Source: Apostichopus japonicus (taxonomy: Eukaryota > Echinodermata > Holothuroidea > Aspidochirotida > Stichopodidae). Taken from it: a stretch of 64,000 nucleotides of DNA. Location of the stretch: NCBI RefSeq assembly GCF_037975245.1, contig NC_092582.1, forward strand, positions 18,378,577 to 18,442,576. Direction: 5' to 3'. Position numbers and translations under genes: made by a program. Shown here piece after piece: positions 53,201-64,000 of this stretch (positions within the stretch are counted from its first letter, which is position 1; every line of letters begins with the position of its first letter). The notes beneath the pieces were generated by a model. That model saw only the letters and a program-made list of their open reading frames with translations, was not told the origin of the DNA and searched no databases.

Positions 53201-53847
53201 GTGTAATTGGTCATTGCACTCACTCTTTGTTTTCTTGATAGCTACTGTTACCTTCTTTCTTTTGCCCCAGCATGGTGTTAGTCAATGTTTGAAAGTATCT
53301 ATAAAATGTAATATTTTTTTCCTACTATACTCATGTCCAGCCCTGCTGAGTGAAATCATCAGAAATCAATAAGGTTGGGTATATTGTATTCACTGGCATT
53401 TCTTAGGTTTATTATTGATGCACAATATAATACTTGTTATTCATAGCTATAAGAAGGGTGACAAGTGTATGGCAAGCAAACAGTTTGGTTGGGGGGGGGG
53501 GGGGTAGTAGTGATTTTTGAATGCACCTGTATGAAATGCACAGCAAAGGCAAATTTAGGAGGCGAATGGGCTTCTGTTTTGATGGCGGATTGGTGGTGGG
53601 GATCTGGAAAATACAACGAAAATCCATGTTTACTCCAAAAGAAAATATTATTAGAGAAAACCAGAGAAATAACATATGACTCATAATTGACAAATAAGGA
53701 GTAAAGTTTTAGAAAATATATTGGAATTTTTGGTCCCCCAGGGACCTTCGACTGCCAAGTATTGCTGTAAGTGTAAGTTGCATTGACAGAATTAGAACCA
53801 AATAAACCATGACTATATAGTAAGCGGATTAAGGAGCAAAGGACGGA

Positions 53848-54380
53848 TTACACATGTTTGTAGAACTGGTAGTTGTTAAGGGATCCCAAGTCTTTGTTGA
53901 GGCCGGTGATGTGAGACTTAAGATGAAAGATCCAATCGATTTCTTTACGTTCAGTAGCGCAATTAAAATACATTTTAGGGTTTTGAGAGAATGACTGACT
54001 ATAGATTGAAATGTTCGGAAATGGGGAATCCTGCAAAAATACCACGAATAGATTTTTTTTTGTGATTATTAAAACGTAAGCAAAATCCGGAGCCTGTTTC
54101 ACTTACATAATTGCCCTCTTTCCAAAGTACACAGTAGAAAATGTAAATAACATTATTAGAATCACAAGAGAAGGAAGGGGGTCTGAGACTATAGTCAACA
54201 TTGGGAATTTTGACCTCGGTGCCTGGGTTAATCCTGGGTTAATATGGAGGCATATTTGGCATCGAGGTTTACCGCAACGGAAATTGCCTGCGGAGGTGGA
54301 AAATGAGTAAGGGTGTCTGGAGGAAGTGAGTAGAAATATAAGGTTGAGGGGTTGACGAAATGCTAGCATGGGGTTAACTG
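53848..54380 (-). mobile_element. Decayed Penelope-like element fragment (zinc finger and GIY-YIG end)
   Basis: On the minus strand, about 54370 downward, the conceptual product reads MLAFRQPLNLIFLL, then NFRCGKPRCQICLHI, a C-x4-C-x2-C-x-H motif. A frame change gives GNYVSETGSGFCLRFNNHK, which fits the YVGxT..LRxRFNxHK heart of a GIY-YIG nuclease. Another shift gives RKEIDWIFHLKSHITGLNKDLG, like the 'W..KL.T..GLN' C-terminal block. Penelope-like retroelements have this order: linker zinc finger, GIY-YIG, GLN block. No reverse transcriptase was found upstream, and frameshifts mark it as dead. Confidence 0.65.
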
Positions 54381-56693
54381 ATGAGCATTTACGTTAGTGT
54401 ACAAATCTCACAGAGACAAGTTTCAATGAACACACGTAAAGTCCCTGCCTCCCGAAAGTGAAATAAAACAGGGACATTAACATTGTTAACATCCGGTCAA
54501 ATATAACTGTTATTTTAAGGTGGCTTTGTACTCGTATTCGACCGGTTTTTAATATAGCATAAGCTAGGGCCAGATTTAAGTAATCAATTCGTCTCCGTAC
54601 CAGGTGACTTTGTACTCGTCACGGTTACCGTTCTCATAACAAGGTGAATTCTGCAGTGCACTCTCGCTTAGCAACATTTCGACTTAATAATTAAGAATTT
54701 TTGACCGTAATGATGTGGACATGTTACCTTACACTAGTTTTAACATGATATCTGTATTATTGGCAGTACCCATATTGTTCCACTTATCTCTTCACCCACA
54801 CCTAAAAGTCTAATCTTGTGTATCCAAGAAGCGAATTCTGCAGCACACAATTAAGTGAAACCATAATAACAGTATACAACCTCTCCCAGAATGCACCGTG
54901 AGAATATTAATTCAAAATGGCGATACATCAGGAGAAGTTTCGCGAAATTTTCAATATTTCATGTTTTAATTTGTGATATATGTACAATATGAATGTCAAT
55001 GTAACTTCAGCGCCTTTTATATTTTAGTTTTAGCAGGTGAGTGATTATTCTATTTGTTATTTATAGTAAGAGTTGGTAATTTCGTGTAATATTTTGTTAC
55101 GAAAGGTCACGGCCCATTTTGACGCAACTTCCCGATCGATTTGTGTGTATCCTAACACTTACGGTAGTAACACTAGGCGGAAGGCTAACGCTAGTTATTG
55201 TTAGACAAGGTTTTGTGACAGAAATTTATTACAATGATGGCACAATTTGGTAACGTGAGCATGCCTTGATATACAAATTCAATATACTTGCATACAAATT
55301 CGGTACAAGTAGGTCAAAAAAACTGTATCTTTTGTTGGTCTAAGCTAGCGTAACTTAGGACTAGACTGTACTGTTAGTGTTACTGTGTTACTGTTTAAAG
55401 CATAGTAATAGTAAACCAACTAACCTACACTACAGTTAACTAAGTTACAGACATAATCATGCTTATGTTACGTCAAACTCAAGCCTTAAGACAGTCCTAA
55501 CCTAAGGTTCACAGAAGCAATAGCAGGATGATATAAAAAATACTAACGATTTCTTTTTCTGGTCACAGTACCATCGTATCAAATAGGCCTTCATATCCTT
55601 ACTTAGTCTTAAGATTTAACATTGACAGTTAATGCAATACAATTTGTCAAAACAGCCTTAATTTCCTGATTTTTAAGCATTTCCTAAAATTGACAGTTTT
55701 GAAGAGAGAAAAGTTAAAAAATAATGCTCAATTATGAAAGTTAATTTTAAGACAAATCAGACAGTAGAAGCTGACTGGTAATGTAGGATAATGCTTTAAA
55801 CTAGTTTAATTTGCAGTTTTCAATTTCATGACTGGATCATTAAAAGGCACAGCCCTACATTTTCTTGTGATCTATAGGGTAGCCCTAATAATGACGCTAC
55901 TAACCTATACTTGAAGTCAATCCAGTGATTGCTTTTCCTCCACCAATATTGATAAGTAACATAATGAAATTTCTATAAGACACTCATTAGTCCATCAATG
56001 TAGAAAAAACTACTCAAAAGGGTATTCATGCTTCTGTGGTTTCCTTTTAAAAATTAAAGGTTTGACACAAAAGTAATCAGCTGCCATCTGCAGTGCTTAG
56101 GCATATTTCAATAAAAGAGATGAACCAGCTAAAAGAACATAAGGTTTTTCTTCTAGTATAGTATGTTAGTTGGCTAAATAGATGTTTGTGAATTTTCTTA
56201 AGCATTCTTGCATCTATCATTCAGAACAGAAAGTATGTTGTTGAATTCCATAACATAACTATAATTACTGGATAATGATATCAAAGTTTGTTTGTGCTAC
56301 AGGCTGTCAGGTTTGTGCACATAAATATACCCTTATGCCTTTTTGTCACATTCTCGACGAATGCTCTCTGTAAAAAGCTGCCAATATATTGTTTCATAGA
56401 CTCTCATGTTCAAATTTCTACTATCATTTTGCTCTCAGATGTTGAGAATTTGGTCACTTTATATTGGCAGATTATGAAGTTTGATACTGACTTAATGATT
56501 TCACAATTACGTTCGTTTTCTCAGCTTTAAGAGTCATCATTAATGAAATGTGTATCCATGCTACAGTAAAAGCAAAATTACATCAGTATAAGTGGTCCTG
56601 CTGACAATGAGACTCGGTTATATTGCCCTGTTCAAAATACATGCATGTGTAACTCCTTCATCTTGGCAAGTTCTGTTGCTTCTTTTCACACAG
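54381..56693 (+). promoter_or_regulatory. CEP350 upstream region with probable 5' non-coding exon near 54900-55036
   Basis: A donor-like tagcag|gtgagt follows 55036, and the first coding-exon acceptor (ttctgttgcttcttttcacacag) ends at 56693. A non-coding exon ending at 55036 spliced to 56694 would explain the leader. The block from 54880 to 55036 includes aaaatggcgatac and ttcgcgaaat. The intron between them (1.66 kb) is AT-rich, with no recognised gene or repeat. Confidence 0.35.
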
Positions 56694-56706
56694 AGAAAGG
56701 AGGAGG

Positions 56707-59700
56707 ATGACGTCAGTGAGAGGTAGAAGAACTGTCGAGGTTCATCCCGTCCAGAGGGGAAATCTATCCAAAGAGTCATATTCAAATCAGATTCTCTCAG
56801 CCACAGGTACTATAAGCAAATCATTGTCATAACCAGATTGTATGCCGGTGCAGCACATACATTTTCAATATCAGAGCTTGTTTAACATACTGTAAATTTA
56901 TCTAGCTGTGATGGACAAAGTCCATATTTGTAAGCAATTTCTTCAATTTGCAATGGATCATATTCGAAAAGTTTTATACTTTCCCAAGTTTGAGAAAAAT
57001 TGTTGATTATAGGGATGAGAGTTTGCTCAAGTTTTCTTTTTAAAAGGTGAAATTTGTTGGTGAAACATTGGTACTTTCTGTATGTAAAATTCTCTAGGTT
57101 CTCTCTACTTTATTCCTCACGAACGCACACTTCTGGCCGTATATGTTGGAGTGCAGATTCCACAAAAACACACAAGCTGGATCCACAACAAAAGGGCGAA
57201 TCTCTCCCTCATGGTAAAGTCCTTGCGGAACGCCAAAAGAGCAATAAAGTCAACACTTAACAGTTGCATGACATAAAGTACTATGGTTTGGACTACTGTA
57301 GTTGATTCCAATATAGTATAGAATCTGCATTTAATATTTATGCAGCTAATGTAAAACTTAAAAATGGAAGCCAGTTTTAGCAATCACTCTTTCATAGCTT
57401 TATCTCTATAATGTCTGTAATAAAAAGTATTGATCTCTGTTGTGAGAACACATATTCACTTGATCCATCGATTATGTAAACCATCCAAACTTCTTCTCGT
57501 TTTTGACTGTTGCAGATCTGAAGAATGCTTGGAGCGACATGAATGAAGCCAAGCGTGTGGTAAGTTTGATTTGCTTCTACTATTATGGAAACTTGATACA
57601 TCCGAAATCGGATGGGTTTGGAATATTACAGAAGGTTTGCTAAGTGACTGCAGAAAATCACTCATTATTAAAAGGAGGCAATGCATTTGCATTGGGTAAT
57701 AGAAGAGAAAGAGGAGGATCTGATTCCTATCAGCCTGTTAATTTACAGCTTGTCTTGTTTCTCACTAAATAGCTCCACAGGGCAGAAACTAGAGTCAATG
57801 ATTCTGGAAAGCTGCTATCACTTCATGCAACTCAAGGAAGGCATATGAGAAGTATAGGTAGGCCACCTCCTAGCAAAATCACACCCACTCAGGAACCTGT
57901 TACTCGAGTGCCGGGAGAGAGGGCAGTTACTAAGGTAGGTTTCACCATTTCTCTGGTAGCTCTTCTGTCAATTACGAGTGTTTCCGCTGTGAGTGAAATA
58001 CGTAGGTGATAATGAAAAAGGAACTGGCCTCTATCTTCAGTTTTAGAAAGGTTGTCTCATCGCAGTCAAGATATGTGGAAAGAAATCATGGCAAAGTCAC
58101 TTATGACTGAAAATATGGGATTGCTTTGACATTATGTCTGCTGTGAGTGGGGTTAATCTGAATTTTTGTAAAGATGGAAATACTTGGGTCTTTGCTATCA
58201 GTGTGCTGTTGTTCCAAGTAGCTTTTACCATATCAAAAATAATCTCATTCAAATTCATGAGAAAGGGTCTAAATTATAAATGTTTACTTAGAAGGTGTTT
58301 CATTTGAGGAAGGATTTCATTTTTGGTTAAAGATCTAAGCTAATGCACTGTTGACCTAATAGATGGATTATCAGAACATGGTTGGTATACTTACGCTTTG
58401 GTTGTTAGGGTCATTAAAATAAAGAGAGAGAGAAAAAGGATTTTCAGTGATGGATGCTGCAGTCTGTTTACTGATGCCTCCTCCATTTCTGTTCACTATG
58501 GTGCTTTTGTTTTCTCTTTCAGCATCTGAATGGTGATGATTACACAAGATCAAGGAGATCCATGTTGAGAAGACCTTACTTACCAGAAAGTAAGTAACTC
58601 AAAGAACATCTTTAGTAACTTTCATCAATGAGTTAAGAAATGACAGAACTTGCACAGATAGATAGTCCTGATAGGTGACATAAGCATGAGAAATGTACCA
58701 TAAACAGCTAACCCATCTTGTATTTACTCAGAGAAGGAAAACCCCAGAGCATGTGAAGCAATGTTTTGTTTAAAGGTGCATGTTTGTTATCGCTTAAGTA
58801 TTATTGCTGTACCAAAGTAGACTGTTAAAGAGAAGGCAAGGTATTTGAAAATGAAATCTGTTTACTTTAGTTCCAAACACAAAAGAAAAAATAAGAAATT
58901 ACACCAGGAAAATGTTGAAATTAAGCATCAACTTCAATGACTGGCTATAAAAATTAACAGTACAATACATGAGTTAGTTGGAACACACAGTTTCTTACAT
59001 TGACGGAACAGTGTTTAACTTGCAATGAGCTACAAATATCCCCTTATTGTATAGAGGGTTATCTTATATAATATGTAAATATCAAGAAAGTACTCTTCAG
59101 TCTTAATTGTAAACTATTTTGACTGTTTAGTGAGAAGTATTTATCAACATGAGTGATTGATGACTTACAGCATTTCCATGTCAAAAGGAAATAGATGAGG
59201 TCTTTATTTAAAGTACCAAATATAAGTACGTTAATATCTAAACACTGTTGTTTTACTTTCACTGGTTTGTTAATCATCCACAACCTTTGCCTGCTTAGCT
59301 AAGGATATTGATCCACAATTATTGATCCAATTTATATGGTTGAGTTTTTAGGTGTTGTAAACCAGAAATGTATAAACTACCCTTAGCAATTTATAGCTCA
59401 CGTAACGTGTCTTGATGCAATTGAATTTACTGCAGCTGATGTCAATTATTATGGGGTTTTTTTCTTTGCTTTTCTGGTTCTTGGACTTGTCAATCTGTTC
59501 ACATCAAATGAAATTTTTGTTAAATTCGGTCAGTTAATAATCTCTTTTCTGTAGGGGAACTAACCTAGGAAGACTCCAATTGTGTTTCTCTGTTCATTTC
59601 AGGGGATGATACATACTTTGGCATGCATATGCCTGGTTACAGGCACTCGGCCAATAGAAACTCTAATGCAAGTACCTCCTATTCCGGCAAGCACTTTGAA

Positions 59701-62700
59701 CCCAGATCTAGTCAGGACATTCTGGAGCAGGGCTCAGCGAACTTATCCCTCGACGACAATACCGACGTGCGGATCCTGAATGATGTACCCACCGAGGAAC
59801 CCCCGTCGAGGTCCGGAGATTTTACCGTCGAGGTGTCTCCTGGACTTAAAGTAAATACAGACTACATACCATTTTACGAGAGATTATATGGAGGATCGGG
59901 TGGTTATGGTAGAAACGACCATGAGCCCCCAGTCAACCAGCGTTATAATGGAGATCAGTTTTCATTAAGAACTAGTTCTGGTGGTTATGGTAGAACTAGA
60001 CATGGCCATGATGTGCATCATGGTTACCATGGAGATAAACCATCGTCCAGGACAATTTTAGCCCCCACCATCCAGGAGAAGTTACGTCAAAGAGTGGAAA
60101 TGCAGAAGCAAAGAACTCAAAGTAGCAGAACACCAAGTAGTGAAATGAGTCGCGAACATCCTCACAAGGAGTCAGATCCCGTTCTCTATAGGCCCAATGG
60201 ACAGTCCGATTTCACTGTAAAGGTTCAACCTAGTGATGCACCCATTCGGAAAGTGGCCCGTGCCCCGCCTCCTCCACATTACAAAGGGTTTAATGTACCC
60301 CAGACAAACTTTAGGCTGCCAAATGGCAGAGTTGTGTCTGAGGAGACAATGAACAATAGAAAACACAAAAGGAAAGAAGCTAGGCCAACGGACAAAGGAG
60401 CCAAAGATGTGAAACCCCTACAACCTTCAAAGACTCAAGCTGATAATGATCAGAACAAACCGACCCGCAAAGTGCGGCGTAAAAAGGGGTCGTCACCTAG
60501 GAAACCGAGGCAACCCGATACCAAAGTTTCCGTCGGTGTCTCCGCATGGCGGGAAGGCATCAAAGCTGTGCGAGAGGCCCTAGGCCCATCGCAAGTAGCT
60601 AAAACAAAGGTTCCGCGTTTTCCTCCCTCCAAAGATGGAGATGCAGAGTCTCAGGGCTCTGCTGCTCCTGTTCCAGTGGAAGATGACGATGATGAGAAGT
60701 CAGGTGCGAGTACGGCCAAAGAACACAGTGACGTTAATGGCATTAAGGATGATGCTAAGCTGCCTTCTGAGGCCTGTGATGTGTTAGAGGACTTGGAGCT
60801 TGATGCAGACAACAGTAATGAAGGAGGCGATGCTGAGGATGACGAACCAGGGGACGTCGACTTGGACACCAGACATCCCATATCCTTCATCGTTGAGCCT
60901 GGACAGCGTAAGCCGCCCCTGGGCAGAGGTCAAAGAGACCCAGGGAACGAAGAGACGTCTGTACCAGTCTCAAAAGTCCGGCATTATGATAGCAGAGAAG
61001 TCAGGAAGTACATGGTACAGCAGAAGAACAAAAGGAAAAAGAAACAACAGGAGCAGTTGCAAGAGAAGGAGGAAGCAGCAAACAGAAAGCAGAAACAGCT
61101 GGATGAACTCTACAAGAAGCAGAAGGACAATGCCAAAGTGGCTCTTAAAGACGGACCTCCGGCTAAAAGGAACACAAAGGCACTGGGTGAGACCTTCAGG
61201 AAGGAACCACAGATTCCTCCTTCTCAGCCTATCATATCACCAGATGTTCAAAGGTTGCAACCTAGGACACAGGCCATGAGAAAGGTAAGGAGGTCTTAAA
61301 ATGCTTTAATGAACATGTGTCTTTGGCGAAGTGGACATTATACTGTTTTGTGGTTTTTTCATGAATGTTCCATCACTACACATTAAGCAGGGGCAGATGT
61401 TGAGGCAGTGTGCTGGTTCTTTTCTTGACCAGCCGAATTGCTGTTTAAGTTTGCCTGAATGTTTACTTTGGTCCATCAATCAGATCCACATACAGTATGA
61501 TGGATGGTCAAACTGAATGTGTGTGCTCTAAATTGACTTAGGTGCCATGTCAAGAGGACACTGGAGACAGGCTGCAGCTAGGCTGCAAAGTACATATCGT
61601 TTGTGCTCTACAGTTTCACACAAATAGACAATGCTGGTCTGTAGAGATAAACCCTACCCTGTTGTTTAGGATTTTGATTCATTCTAGCTGAGCAGGGGTT
61701 TTCAGCTGCTGCAGCTCTTCTTTTTGGCACGATGCCATATTGTCTTTAGACAAATTCAAAAAGATAGGAGTGATCAGATATGTATTTTAATCTTGGTATT
61801 GGACAAGTGTACAGTTCTAAAATCAGCGCTTTGTACAAGTAGATTATGGTAATTCAGTCCAAAGTGTCAGCGAAAGATGTCATCACAGAGTTATCCCTCG
61901 TTAAAGTTTGAAGTGGGGCACTAAATTAATTTTGATATGTTGTAGACACTGCTGTTTATCAACACTGCTATTAGTGTAGATATAAGTTGTATGCCTTATA
62001 TCATTTTTAATTTTTGAGAAATGACCCTTGAAACATCTGACGCTCATCTGGACTACATAGTCTCTAACACACAGATCATTAGGCCAGTTCCTCAGAAAAA
62101 TAACAAAACTCCATAGAAAGAACACAAGGCTTTTATCAGCTCAAATAGCATGTTTACAATGCATTACAAATTTGTCAAGGACAAATAGTGCTGATTACCA
62201 CCCAAGGGTAAAAGAACATGTTTTGGCCTAGTTATTATACATTTAAAAAAAAAAAAAGTGAATTAATATTAACATTTAGGCCTGCACCGAGGAGCAGACT
62301 TTACCGTTAGTTTTGCCCGCAGGTAACATAATTTCAGAGATTAAGCTTAAAAATTAAAATTGAATATCCTGGATAATCTTAAGAAAACGTCACTAGCTCT
62401 CAAACCTTTCTTTTTCTTGAATTATGAATATCCAAACTTAATACTGCTTAAAGTCATCCCTTTCTACAATATTTGCTATTAACTATAAGGAATCTCTCGT
62501 CACTCTGTATTTCATTCTCAGTTGGATGTGACAAGTTCCGATAAGGAGAACAAAGCCTTTTGGAGTACCAGCAGCAGTGATAACAGTTCCCGCTCCAGTC
62601 CCCAGACTGACATATCCGGCCAACCAGGGGAAACCCACACTGGGGAGGTTTTACATCCAGCCAACAGGGAGGTCACTGGTGATGACATCGTACTGATACC

Positions 62701-63683
62701 AGTCACAGAGGAAGGAGCCCCCATAACCGTGGTCGGCAGACAGAAAGTCTTGTCACCGGAGCAAAATGTCGTGAAGACCAGCCACCCGACAAGTTCAGAC
62801 CATGGCAAAGAACAAGTCGTATCAGGTGAGATAGATTGTTTCTTTTCAAAATATTGCATGAGACTGAAGTTACACAACTTTTGGTACGCTGCGTTGATTT
62901 TGACTGCCACCCTTGTTTAGGTTACTTGCCTTCAGCAAGTAAATATTTTATATTTCTGTTGTTTGATCTCGATAGAGGAACGTACAGAGCTGTTAGAAGT
63001 TTTGCCAATAGTTGAGATCTTGGTGCTACGGGTTACAGATAAGCTTTTACTGATGATTTGCGATCTTATAAGGTTGAATTTATTGACTTAAGGGAAAGCC
63101 TCACAAAGAGGATTTTGGACTATCCATTATGTAAATGTCCTCTTCCTTTCTTTCTTTCTCTGTATTACATTTTTATCTTTATTACATTAATTTTTTACCC
63201 CTTCATTATTTCACTTGTTTTTACGCCAAACCACACCACCAGACAATGGAACCCCGGCGAGCAATGAGCGCCTGAAAGCATTGAAAGCTACTGCAGCTGC
63301 CCTCCAAGGCAGATTGGACAACGAGGTCAAGAAACTTGCCAGTGAAATTTTAGTCAAGATACCATCAATCTACGGGCCGCTGCGACCAGGAGACACGATC
63401 CAGGAAGATCGCCAGCCGGCAAGTCCCCTACCTGGACATTTGAACCACCAATTGAGTCCCCCATCGATGAGATCGGATCGGCCATTGTCCCCGAGACATC
63501 TCACCTGGCATAACCAATTTGATGCGATCGAAGAAGATGACCGATGGGCTTTCAGTGTACCTTCGTCGAGGGTGAAGCATTCAGTCAAATTCCAAGACGA
63601 TCAAGTAGTCCAACACCCGTCAACATTCCGAAGAACGTTAGCTGCAGAACAGCCAAACCAAGTGTTTACTGGAATGCTACCAG
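56707..63683 (+). CDS. CEP350: CEP350, centrosomal/centriolar protein, N-terminal part (runs off the window)
   Basis: Exons in phase: 56707-56806, 57157-57213, 57516-57559, 57773-57934, 58523-58589, 59603-61284 (1682 nt), 62522-62825, 63243-63683; the last ends in phase 1 at gtgagt, so the gene continues beyond 64000. About 952 residues are visible; vertebrate CEP350 exceeds 3000. Diagnostic blocks: DLKNAWSDMNEAKRVLHRAE (near 67), IRKVARAPPPPHYKGFN (about 357-373), SAWREGIKAVREALGP, an acidic stretch (about 536-568), a coiled coil starting KVRHYDSREVRKYM (about 601-655), SDKENK, and ERLKALKATAAALQGRL (about 814-830). These match vertebrate CEP350 in order. CEP350 recruits FOP/CEP19-type partners to centrioles and helps anchor microtubules and build cilia. 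The first three short exons are least certain: exon 2 was chosen at the acceptor gagtgcag (57156) because it keeps phase. Confidence 0.93.
61285..62521 (+). other. CEP350 intron 6
   Basis: A 1.2-kb intron in phase 0. It contains AT-rich sequence and an A13 run near 62247 but no repeat array, RNA gene or extra exon that I can support. Confidence 0.7.
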
Positions 63684-64000
63684 GTGAGTTTCACAAACCA
63701 TGCGTAGAGATGTAGAAGGAGTGTCATGTCTTTGTTACTCATAGAAACTTATATTTTAGGCTGTGGAACAAATTTCTAGTGAATTAGTCAAGTCATTTGT
63801 GGCCATCTTTTTCTGGCAAATTATGGCAATCTTTTATCATGCCAGGGGACTTATCCCAGTGTTAAAAATCTTCCGTAATATATTTAGATGGTTCATTTGG
63901 GGGTTGACAGATAGGCGTTTTTACGACACAGTTCATCGTTTTGGTTCTTAGAACAGCTTGTGGTTTATCTTTACCAGTAATATGGGCTCACTTCAAAATG
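63684..64000 (+). other. CEP350 intron, cut by window end
   Basis: Starts with the donor gtgagt at 63684. No exon was recognised before the window ends. Confidence 0.7.

Larger units (their letters stand above)
49352..53847. other. Intergenic DNA downstream of FOXRED1
   Basis: A poly(A) signal AATAAA at 49830-49835, about 480 nt after the stop, could end FOXRED1. The region also holds an (AT)n microsatellite (50222-50282), G tracts near 51173-51190 and 53489-53505, and a short GC-rich patch at 51680-51780. No gene was recognised; open frames of 60-96 codons here lack family or splice support. Confidence 0.55.

Noticed and set aside
57054-57156. Longer CEP350 exon 2 starting after tctctag at 57098
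   Set aside because: It keeps the right downstream frame but joins exon 1 out of phase; the acceptor at 57156 restores phase at both ends.
60800-61279. 159-codon open frame in another frame of the large CEP350 exon
   Set aside because: Overlaps the well-supported CEP350 frame; basic, low-complexity shadow of K/Q/E-rich coding sequence.

Overview
The window is eukaryotic nuclear DNA from an animal. Every gene is split by GT-AG introns, codon use is moderate, and introns and intergenic DNA are AT-rich. Protein similarity is strong to vertebrate DHX16, SSNA1, FOXRED1 and CEP350. The repeats (tRNA-headed SINE, short TIR elements, Penelope-type remnants, hammerhead-like motifs, long intronic satellites, pure G tracts) are common in marine invertebrates. 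I favour an invertebrate deuterostome such as an echinoderm, but that is inference; no mitochondrial or rRNA marker is present.

Layout: (1) 519-3614, + strand: last five coding exons of a WD40/beta-propeller protein (LRRK/ROCO-like or ARHGEF10/17-like; family not settled) with a very large charged insert, followed by a long 3' region holding a 21-bp minisatellite. (2) 8279-9996, - strand: complete SSNA1 (118 aa), tail-to-tail with gene 1. (3) 10750-28824, + strand: complete DHX16, a DEAH-box spliceosomal helicase (about 1047 aa, 21 coding exons), head-to-head with SSNA1 across a short CpG-rich shared promoter region. (4) 28825-35500: intergenic DNA with a decayed unrecognised coding fragment, two inverted copies of a 360-bp TIR element, a 28-bp perfect palindrome and a probable 5' untranslated exon of the next gene. 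(5) 35625-49351, + strand: complete FOXRED1 (483 aa, 8 coding exons). Its second intron is mostly a 5.5-kb array of 70-bp units with a duplicated block of about 2.2 kb; other introns carry a TIR element, an inverted pair of hammerhead-like motifs, another 360-bp element and a SINE. (6) 49352-56706: intergenic, with a Penelope-like GIY-YIG remnant and a probable CEP350 first exon. (7) 56707-63683 and beyond, + strand: 5' part of CEP350, cut by the window edge.

The genes do not form one pathway. SSNA1 and CEP350 both act at centrioles/microtubules, DHX16 acts in pre-mRNA splicing, and FOXRED1 acts in mitochondrial complex I assembly. Exon borders were placed by reading GT/AG sites, keeping phase and comparing with remembered family sequences; no search or transcript evidence was available. 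I found no convincing undescribed system. The best leads are the hammerhead-like inverted pair, the FOXRED1 intron array and the 360-bp TIR family.
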